This document shows positions 1 to 7,753 of a stretch of DNA of 7,753 bases, one piece after another. The notes under the pieces were generated by a model that was not told the origin of the DNA, made no database searches, and worked only from the letters and a program-made list of their open reading frames with translations. The first letter of the stretch is position 1. The number at the start of each line of letters is the position of its first letter. Origin of the DNA: Deltaproteobacteria bacterium (GTDB lineage Bacteria; Desulfobacterota; Desulfobacteria; Desulfobacterales; Desulfobacteraceae); NCBI GenBank assembly GCA_003647385.1, contig QMMT01000077.1, forward strand, positions 1-7,753, read 5' to 3'. Position numbers and translations under genes: made by a program.

Positions 1-762
1 ACCTATTTTAATGCCCATGGCGTTCATATCCAAATTGAATCTTCTTCACCGCCAAGAAGTGCCCTTGGGGGGTCTTCCTCTGCAGCAGTTGCCCTTATCT
101 CGGCATTCTATAAAGCGTTTGATAAAAAGATTAACCCCGAACAGATTGCCTGGCTGGCTCATTATATAGAAGCCAGTGTGGCAGGGGTTCCCTGCGGGAT
201 GCAGGATCAGCTTGCAGCGGCTTTCGGCGGGGTAAATCAATGGGTCTGGAAAATGGGAAAGATTTCTCCTGAATTTGAAAAAAAACCTGTTTTTAAGAAT
301 GAAGATGACAGGAAAGAATTTAATTCAAATATTCTTATTGCATATTGCGGAATTCCTCATGTATCAAAAGATATTAATAAACAATGGGTTGAATCTTTTG
401 TCTGTGGTAAAACAAGATCGATTTTTGAGAAAATTGCAAATTTTACAAAAGAATTTTCAAGGGCTGTAAAAACCCTGGATTTCAGGCAGGCAGCAGGTCT
501 TATGAATCAAGAGACAACATTAAGACTTGAAATGACACCGGATGTGCTTGACAAGGCAGGAAAAAAGTTGTTTGAAAAGGCGATGACTTTTGACTGCGGT
601 GCAAGATTTACGGGTGCAGGGGGCGGCGGCTGTCTCTGGGCCATCGGGGATGCAAAGGATATTGAAAGGCTAAAACCCCTGTGGCAGGATACCTTAAGGT
701 CTGTTGAAAATGCAAAAATGCTTGATACAAGAATTGAGAACAAGGGTATTATTATACTTTAA
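1..762 (+). CDS. GHMP-family sugar kinase, 5'-truncated (heptose-7-phosphate kinase-like)
   Basis: The reading frame is open from base 1 to a TAA at 760-762, so the N-terminus lies outside the window and 253 residues are visible. GHMP kinases transfer the ATP gamma-phosphate to a small sugar or alcohol in the cytoplasm. Visible residues 17-27 ([11 protein letters not shown], bases 49-81) are the glycine/serine-rich ATP-binding loop. Residues 62-76 ([15 protein letters not shown]) match the substrate-side GMQDQ-AAAFGG motif of D-glycero-D-manno-heptose-7-phosphate kinases and their relatives. [11 protein letters not shown] (bases 598-630) is the C-terminal GHMP glycine loop. The missing part would carry the first GHMP motif. 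By family resemblance the likely role is heptose or other sugar phosphorylation for surface polysaccharide precursors, but galactokinase-like or mevalonate-kinase-like substrates are not excluded. The GTG at 178 is an internal valine codon, not the start. glyQ follows after 32 bp, so the two may be co-transcribed. Confidence 0.88.
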   Translation, partial: TYFNAHGVHIQIESSSPPRSALGGSSSAAVALISAFYKAFDKKINPEQIAWLAHYIEASVAGVPCGMQDQLAAAFGGVNQWVWKMGKISPEFEKKPVFKNEDDRKEFNSNILIAYCGIPHVSKDINKQWVESFVCGKTRSIFEKIANFTKEFSRAVKTLDFRQAAGLMNQETTLRLEMTPDVLDKAGKKLFEKAMTFDCGARFTGAGGGGCLWAIGDAKDIERLKPLWQDTLRSVENAKMLDTRIENKGIIIL

Positions 763-763
763 C

Positions 764-769
764 TATAAT
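764..769 (+). promoter_or_regulatory. possible -10 element upstream of glyQ
   Basis: A perfect TATAAT hexamer sits in the 32-bp AT-rich gap between the kinase stop and glyQ. Transcription from it would begin near 776 and give a leader of about 19 nt containing the glyQ ribosome-binding site. No convincing -35 hexamer lies 16-18 bp upstream; the nearest TTGAGA (734-739) is 24 bp away. There is no TG extension. In AT-rich DNA this can arise by chance, so it is only a weak candidate for an internal promoter. Confidence 0.25.
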
Positions 770-794
770 TTTATATTTAAAAAAGTGGAGTAAA

Positions 795-1685
795 ATGAAT
801 TTTCAAGATGTGATTTTAAACCTGAATAATTTCTGGGCCGAGCGGGGTTGTGTTCTTATACAATCCTATGACATGGAAGTGGGTGCAGGTACATTCCATC
901 CCACCACACTCTTAAAGGCACTGGGACCTGAACCGTGGAAGGTTGCCTATGTCCAGCCCTCAAGACGACCCACAGATGGACGGTATGGTGAAAACCCGAA
1001 CCGGCTGCAGCATTATTACCAATATCAGGTACTTTTAAAACCATCTCCTCCCGATGCTCAGCAATTATACCTGGATTCCATGAAAGTCCTTGGAGTAGAT
1101 CCCCTTGAACATGACATTCGATTTGTTGAAGATGACTGGGAATCTCCGACACTGGGTGCTTCCGGCCTTGGTTGGGAAGTCTGGCTGGATGGCATGGAGG
1201 TTACTCAGTTTACGTACTTTCAGGTGACCGGAAGTATAGAAGTAAATCCGGTGCCGGTTGAACTGACCTATGGGCTGGAACGTATCTGCATGTATCTGCA
1301 GGGTGTGGATAATGTGTTTGATCTAAAATGGAATGATACCATCACCTACAGGGATGTCTATCACCAACAGGAAGTGGAACAATCCACCTATAATTTTGAA
1401 ATCGCGGATGTGGATATGTTGTTTGATCTGTTTAAAAAATATGAGACGGAAGCCCATCGAATCATTCAGCAGGGACTTGTTATTCCAACCTATGAATATG
1501 GTTTAAAATGTTCTCATACCTTTAATCTCCTGGATGCACGCGGTGCCATCAGTGTGACGGAACGAACAGGGTATATTAAACGGATCAGGGATATTGCCCG
1601 ACTTGCTTCCAAAGCATATGTCAACCAGAGAGAAGAAATGGGGCATCCGTTATTGAAGAATGGAGGGGGTAATTCAAATGAATAA
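795..1685 (+). CDS. glyQ: glycine--tRNA ligase, alpha subunit
   Basis: This is the catalytic alpha subunit of the alpha2/beta2 bacterial glycyl-tRNA synthetase, which activates glycine with ATP and charges tRNA-Gly in the cytoplasm with GlyS. The 296-residue length is normal for the family. Near-universal signatures are visible: [11 protein letters not shown] (26-36), the class II motif 2 region [20 protein letters not shown] (51-70), [17 protein letters not shown] (126-142), motif 3 ELTYGLER (156-163), [10 protein letters not shown] (193-202) and [15 protein letters not shown] (243-257). The ATG at 795 is preceded by GGAG (787-790) with a short 4-nt spacer, and the protein begins [10 protein letters not shown], as expected. 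The C-terminal tail KNGGGNSNE is unlike the compact core; its codons also carry the Shine-Dalgarno of glyS. The gene overlaps glyS by 8 bp, consistent with balanced subunit synthesis. Confidence 0.98.
   Translation: MNFQDVILNLNNFWAERGCVLIQSYDMEVGAGTFHPTTLLKALGPEPWKVAYVQPSRRPTDGRYGENPNRLQHYYQYQVLLKPSPPDAQQLYLDSMKVLGVDPLEHDIRFVEDDWESPTLGASGLGWEVWLDGMEVTQFTYFQVTGSIEVNPVPVELTYGLERICMYLQGVDNVFDLKWNDTITYRDVYHQQEVEQSTYNFEIADVDMLFDLFKKYETEAHRIIQQGLVIPTYEYGLKCSHTFNLLDARGAISVTERTGYIKRIRDIARLASKAYVNQREEMGHPLLKNGGGNSNE
1662..1669 (+). promoter_or_regulatory. glyS ribosome-binding site inside the glyQ 3' end
   Basis: GGAGGGGG lies 8 nt before the ATG at 1678 and decides the glyS start. The in-frame ATG at 1660 would put this site inside the gene and add MEGVIQ before the conserved [14 protein letters not shown]. 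The site is translated as part of glyQ, so ribosomes finishing glyQ pass directly over it. Confidence 0.8.
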
Positions 1686-3753
1686 ACTTTTAATTGAAAT
1701 TGGTACAGAAGAGATACCGGCCGGCTATATTATTCCTGCATTGGGATCCTTTAAAGATAAAATTCTTTTGGCTTTGGATAAATCAAGGATTGATCATGGT
1801 GAGCCCCGGATATTAGGAACACCCAGACGTCTTGTATTAATGGTGGAGGATGTGGGTGATATGCAGAAGGCAAAAACATCTACCGTTACAGGTCCTCCTG
1901 AAAGGGTGGGGTTTGATGAGAATGGCAACCCCACTATTGCCGCAGAGAAGTTTGCTTCAAAGGCCGGCGTATCTCTTGATCAAATCAAAGTTGAAGCTAC
2001 TCAAAAGGGCAGATACCTTACCGCCGTTATTGAAGAAAAATGTGAGTCTTCTGTCTCTATCCTCGAAGGATTACTTGAAAAAGAGATTTTATCCATTCCG
2101 TTTCCAAAGAGGATGAGATGGGGAAGCCTTTCCATTAGTTTTGCCCGTCCTATTATCACTCTGGTGGGGCTTTTAGGCAAAAAAATTCTTGATTTTAAAG
2201 TGGGTAATATAAAATCTTCTCCTTATCTTCTCGGGCATCAATTCATGCACCCCGGTAAACAAAAAATCGAATCGGCCGATCAATATGTAGCGGTTGCTGA
2301 ATCAGCTGGTATTATTCCCGATATTGAGAAAAGAAAGGCTGCTTTGACACAGGCCATTGAAACCTGTGCAAAAGACCATCATGCTCAGATTCTTAAAGAT
2401 GACGAACTGGTAAATATTGTGACAAACCTTGTGGAGTTTCCGTTTCCGATTGTAGGCAGGTTTGACGATGAGTTCCTTGAAGTGCCGGATGAGGTTTTAA
2501 TCACAGCCATGAGAGAACACCAGAAATATTTTGCCTTGACCGATGAAAACGGCAATTTAAAACCATTGTTCATTGCTGTTAATAACACTAAAGCAAAAGA
2601 TATGGCACTTGTGGCAAGGGGGCATGAAAAAGTACTTCGGGCCCGTTTATCCGATGCTAAATTTTTCTATGAAGTGGATTGCAAGTCTTCTTTGGATGAG
2701 TTTGCCTTAAAACTAAAAAATGTAACCTTTCAGGAAAAACTGGGATCAGTTTATGATAAAACCCTTCGGATCAGTAATCTCGCTCAATATCTTGTAGAAG
2801 AAGCAGCCTATGATGATAAAGATGTCTTAAAGCAGAATGTTAAGAGGGCAGCGCAAATTTGCAAGGCAGACCTTGTCAGTCAGGTGGTCATTGAATTCAC
2901 CAAACTCCAGGGGGTTATCGGCAGAGCTTATGCGTTAAATGCAGGCGAAAAAGAAGATGTTGCCTTTGCCATTGAACAACACTACAGGCCGGTCTATTCA
3001 GGTGGCAGGCTGCCTGAAAATTCCACAGCCTGTCTTCTGGCCATTGCTGACAAGCTGGATACCATCTGCGGATGTTTTTCAGTTGATTTGATTCCCACCG
3101 GCGGTGCAGACCCCTATGCTTTGAGAAGACAGGGAATTGGCATTATCCAGATAATGCTGGAAGAAAAAATGGGATTCTCGTTAACTTCCATGATTGATCA
3201 AGGCCTTGCTGCATATATGGATGATGCACAAAAAAGAGAAGAGATATCTTTGAAGATTAAAGATTTTTTCAAAAATAGAATGATCAATATTTTAACGGAT
3301 ATGGGTTTTTCAAAAGAAGCGGTTAATTCGGCACTCTGGGCATCCTTTGAAAATCTTCCCGATGTCGTTTTAAGGGTTAAAGCTTTGGATTCTTTAAGAA
3401 AAGATCCTGATTTTGAACCGCTTTCCATTACGTTTAAACGTATTGAAAATATTCTTAAAAAAACTGAAAGAAAAGAAGAGCTGGCAGTTGATGAAAGTCT
3501 TTTTGAAGATCATTGCGAAACAGGATTATTCGAAGCTGTCAAAGAGGTCAGACAAATGGTCAACGGTTTGATTCAAGAAGGAAAATATGATAAAGCACTC
3601 TCGAACATTGCCACTTTAAGACCTAAAGTGGACACTTTTTTTGATGATGTTATGGTGATGGCAGAGGATACAAAATTAAGGCAGAACAGAATTGCTTTGT
3701 TGTCATCCGTGTCAGGATTATTTAAAAATATTGCAAATTTTTCTAAGATATAA
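1678..3753 (+). CDS. glyS: glycine--tRNA ligase, beta subunit
   Basis: This is the beta subunit of the tetrameric glycyl-tRNA synthetase, which mainly recognises and binds tRNA-Gly while GlyQ carries the aminoacylation site. The 691-residue length is typical. Signatures in order are [12 protein letters not shown] (4-15), PRRLVL (49-54), FPKRMRWG (142-149), [10 protein letters not shown] (278-287), [13 protein letters not shown] (322-334), an HD-like helical region with [19 protein letters not shown] (395-413), ADKLDT (457-462), [17 protein letters not shown] (473-489) and the C-terminal anticodon-binding-like helix [18 protein letters not shown] (654-671). The start is ATG 1678, chosen over the in-frame ATG at 1660 because of the ribosome-binding site and family N-terminus. 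Its start overlaps the glyQ stop as ATGAATAA. It ends in TAA, and the next gene starts after 23 bp. No missing block or frameshift is visible. Confidence 0.97.
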   Translation: MNKLLIEIGTEEIPAGYIIPALGSFKDKILLALDKSRIDHGEPRILGTPRRLVLMVEDVGDMQKAKTSTVTGPPERVGFDENGNPTIAAEKFASKAGVSLDQIKVEATQKGRYLTAVIEEKCESSVSILEGLLEKEILSIPFPKRMRWGSLSISFARPIITLVGLLGKKILDFKVGNIKSSPYLLGHQFMHPGKQKIESADQYVAVAESAGIIPDIEKRKAALTQAIETCAKDHHAQILKDDELVNIVTNLVEFPFPIVGRFDDEFLEVPDEVLITAMREHQKYFALTDENGNLKPLFIAVNNTKAKDMALVARGHEKVLRARLSDAKFFYEVDCKSSLDEFALKLKNVTFQEKLGSVYDKTLRISNLAQYLVEEAAYDDKDVLKQNVKRAAQICKADLVSQVVIEFTKLQGVIGRAYALNAGEKEDVAFAIEQHYRPVYSGGRLPENSTACLLAIADKLDTICGCFSVDLIPTGGADPYALRRQGIGIIQIMLEEKMGFSLTSMIDQGLAAYMDDAQKREEISLKIKDFFKNRMINILTDMGFSKEAVNSALWASFENLPDVVLRVKALDSLRKDPDFEPLSITFKRIENILKKTERKEELAVDESLFEDHCETGLFEAVKEVRQMVNGLIQEGKYDKALSNIATLRPKVDTFFDDVMVMAEDTKLRQNRIALLSSVSGLFKNIANFSKI

Positions 3754-3904
3754 AATTTGAGAGCGGAGGAAAAAATATGGCAGGATATGATCCTGAAAAG
3801 GATAAAAAATTAAAAGAATGGAAAAATGAAGAGACAGGGCTTCTTATATCGATCCATCAGTATGGTGAAGGAGAACCAAAAGTTCAGCTGGGTCCCAGAA
3901 TCCT

Positions 3905-3914
3905 AAAAAAAAAA
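3905..3914 (+). repeat. A10 homopolymer inside the small gene
   Basis: Ten consecutive A bases encode the end of a Leu codon and three AAA lysine codons. Such runs are prone to polymerase or ribosome slippage. Loss of one A, or a +1 shift, gives a 27-codon alternative tail from 3916 that ends at TAA 3997-3999, just before the next gene's ATG. One extra A, or a -1 shift, stops at TGA 3923-3925. Whether slippage occurs cannot be seen from the sequence. Confidence 0.9.
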
Positions 3915-3992
3915 GATGGAACTGACAGGGCACCTTCAAAGGCTGGCCGGCTTTCCATTGAAGACATCATGTGGGTATATGATATCATTGAT

Positions 3993-3996
3993 GAGG
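3993..3996 (+). promoter_or_regulatory. ribosome-binding site of the phosphorylase-like gene
   Basis: GAGG lies 6 nt before the ATG at 4003 and within the coding sequence of the small upstream gene. An in-frame TAA at 3997-3999 means no start further upstream is possible, so site and stop together fix ATG 4003 as the earliest start. The site can be reached only while or after the upstream gene is translated. Confidence 0.65.
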
Positions 3997-4002
3997 TAAA
4001 GG

Positions 4003-6805
<2,803 letters not shown>

Positions 6806-6819
6806 ATTGTCAGCATTAT

Positions 6820-7311
6820 CTATTTTGTCAGCGGTTTGGAAAAACAGACAGTTGGGCCTGCCTCTTTTACATATATGTTCCGGTTAAATCCCGCAGTCTT
6901 ATAAATTTTCATTGCATGGTGGTTGTTTTCCTGGACTTCCAGTGTAATCTTACAGCAGTTTAATTCAATGGCCTTTTTTTCAACCGCCGTTAAAAGTTTT
7001 TGACCGATTTTAAATCCTCTATAATCGGGCAGCAGATAGAAATCACTGATATGAATCAAAGGGCGTGCCTGAAAAGTTGAAAATCCTTTGAAGCATGTAA
7101 CGATTCCCACAGCCTTGTTATCATGGAAAGCAATGAAAATTATCGTGGTTGGATGCTGTTGAAGGCCAGAAATTAACTCTTTAAAAACATCTTGATTTAA
7201 GGGTTTTCCATCTCCCATGAGGTCTTTAGAGTAGCCATTCAATAATTCTAAGACAGCCTGTGAATGTAGTGTAATATCCAGGTTGGCTTCAAATATTTCA
7301 GTCTGAACCAT
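6820..7311 (-). CDS. GNAT-family N-acetyltransferase
   Basis: This 163-residue cytoplasmic protein is probably an acetyl-CoA-dependent acetyltransferase. The acetyl-CoA pyrophosphate-binding motif A is clear: the strand IHISDFYLLPDYRG leads into the R/Q-x-x-G-x-G/A-like RGFKIG (98-103), then the helix QKLLTAVEKKAIEL. Motif B follows with KITLEVQENNHHAMKIYKTA (121-140) and GF (141-142), typical of GNATs that modify an amine on a protein or small molecule. The substrate cannot be read from the sequence. The start is the ATG at 7309-7311, preceded by AGGAG with a 6-nt spacer. A TTG at 7315-7317 would extend the frame by two codons but directly abuts the AGGAG, so it is rejected. It ends in TAG 14 bp from the convergent ligA stop. 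The SnoaL-like gene lies 47 bp upstream on the same strand. Confidence 0.92.
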   Translation of the reverse strand: MVQTEIFEANLDITLHSQAVLELLNGYSKDLMGDGKPLNQDVFKELISGLQQHPTTIIFIAFHDNKAVGIVTCFKGFSTFQARPLIHISDFYLLPDYRGFKIGQKLLTAVEKKAIELNCCKITLEVQENNHHAMKIYKTAGFNRNIYVKEAGPTVCFSKPLTK

Positions 7312-7317
7312 AATCAA

Positions 7318-7322
7318 CTCCT
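7318..7322 (-). promoter_or_regulatory. ribosome-binding site of the GNAT gene
   Basis: AGGAG on the minus strand (CTCCT on plus) is 6 nt before the ATG at 7311. It is the reason the ATG, not the TTG at 7317, is called as the start. Confidence 0.75.
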
Positions 7323-7358
7323 GTTTATTGAAATTAGAAGCGTTGTTTTTTATTTGCT

Positions 7359-7753
7359 CTATAGATGCAACGGCATTCTTTTATTATCAATCTCAATCGA
7401 TGTTTTTGTGTATGTCAGCTTGTTAATAATTTTTCCATCTTTAAAATGAATCACATCAACTCCTTTTCTGATTTCAGGTTTGTCTTCAAAACCTGGTTCA
7501 GACGAAGGCCATTCAAGAATCCATCGGTAGAGTGCTTTTTGGTGCAGTTCATCAATAAATGTTTCTTCTTCTAAAAATCTGAAATTGCCATGATTGCTGA
7601 ACCAGGGCTCCCAGGCGCTCCTGAGTGCTTTTTTGCCTTTTACATAAGCACCGGTCCAGTTTTCAAAAAAAATATCATTGTGGAAAAGTGACATGACTTT
7701 GTCAAGATCGTACTTTCCCCAGGCAAGGTTCCACGTTTTTAACAGCATTCTTA
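7359..7753 (-). CDS. SnoaL/NTF2-like protein, probably cut by the window edge
   Basis: This small cone-shaped-fold protein belongs to the NTF2/SnoaL-like superfamily, which includes polyketide cyclases, isomerases and many proteins of unknown role. Visible features are a first helix with WNLAWGKYDLDKVMSLF, the HNDIFFENWTGAYVKGKKAL stretch typical of SnoaL-like domains, and the last strands KGVDVIHFKDGKI and NKLTYTK. It ends at TAG 7359-7361. An ATG at 7746-7748 would give 129 residues, but the frame stays open to base 7753. The first helix looks short by about ten residues with that start, so the true start probably lies beyond the window. The function cannot be assigned, since this fold supports many unrelated reactions. 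A 47-bp gap separates it from the GNAT gene downstream on the same strand, and no terminator is visible there, so the two may share a transcript. Confidence 0.82.
   Translation of the reverse strand, partial: RMLLKTWNLAWGKYDLDKVMSLFHNDIFFENWTGAYVKGKKALRSAWEPWFSNHGNFRFLEEETFIDELHQKALYRWILEWPSSEPGFEDKPEIRKGVDVIHFKDGKIINKLTYTKTSIEIDNKRMPLHL

Noticed and set aside
178..180. GTG 178 as the start of the kinase
   Set aside because: The frame is open to base 1 and already encodes the ATP-binding loop upstream, so this is an internal valine codon.
734..769. A full sigma70-type promoter pairing TTGAGA (734-739) with TATAAT (764-769)
   Set aside because: The 24-bp spacer is too long; only the -10-like hexamer is kept, at low confidence.
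1660..1677. ATG 1660 as an alternative glyS start
   Set aside because: It places the GGAGGGGG site inside the gene and adds MEGVIQ before the conserved [15 protein letters not shown]-terminus.
7315..7317. TTG start for the GNAT gene
   Set aside because: It directly abuts the AGGAG ribosome-binding site; ATG 7311 has proper spacing.
7365..7574. Plus-strand open frame opposite the SnoaL-like gene
   Set aside because: It is Phe/Cys-rich low-quality protein overlapping a recognisable gene on the other strand.

Overview
This window looks like ordinary bacterial chromosome from a moderately AT-rich Gram-negative anaerobe. The two-subunit glycyl-tRNA synthetase and the NAD+-dependent DNA ligase show that it is bacterial. 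From memory of similar proteins, the phosphorylase-like gene (LGWCG motif), the GHMP sugar kinase and the overall style fit Desulfobacterota, perhaps Desulfobacteraceae. That placement is an inference; no search was run.

Positions 1-6805 (+ strand) hold six co-directional genes that read as one transcription unit. They are the 3' part of a GHMP-family sugar kinase, glyQ, glyS, an 85-residue protein that may have a PC4-like fold, a nucleoside phosphorylase-like protein, and ligA. Gaps are 32 bp or less. Three junctions overlap: glyQ/glyS by 8 bp, small gene/phosphorylase by 32 bp, and phosphorylase/ligA by 8 bp. Translational coupling is therefore likely through most of the cluster. A perfect TATAAT lies in the 32-bp gap before glyQ but has no good -35 partner.

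Positions 6820-7753 (- strand) hold a GNAT N-acetyltransferase and, upstream of it, a SnoaL/NTF2-like protein that runs off the right edge. They converge on ligA with only 14 bp between the stop codons and no visible terminator hairpin.

Together the + strand genes supply glycyl-tRNA for translation, nick sealing in DNA replication and repair, probable base/nucleoside salvage, and probably sugar phosphorylation for surface polysaccharide. I saw no tRNA or rRNA gene, CRISPR array, insertion sequence or phage gene, and no gene-free stretch over 300 bases. No clearly new multi-gene system is visible. The best leads are the small gene and its overlap with the phosphorylase-like gene, and that protein's apparent loss of the usual phosphate-binding arginine.
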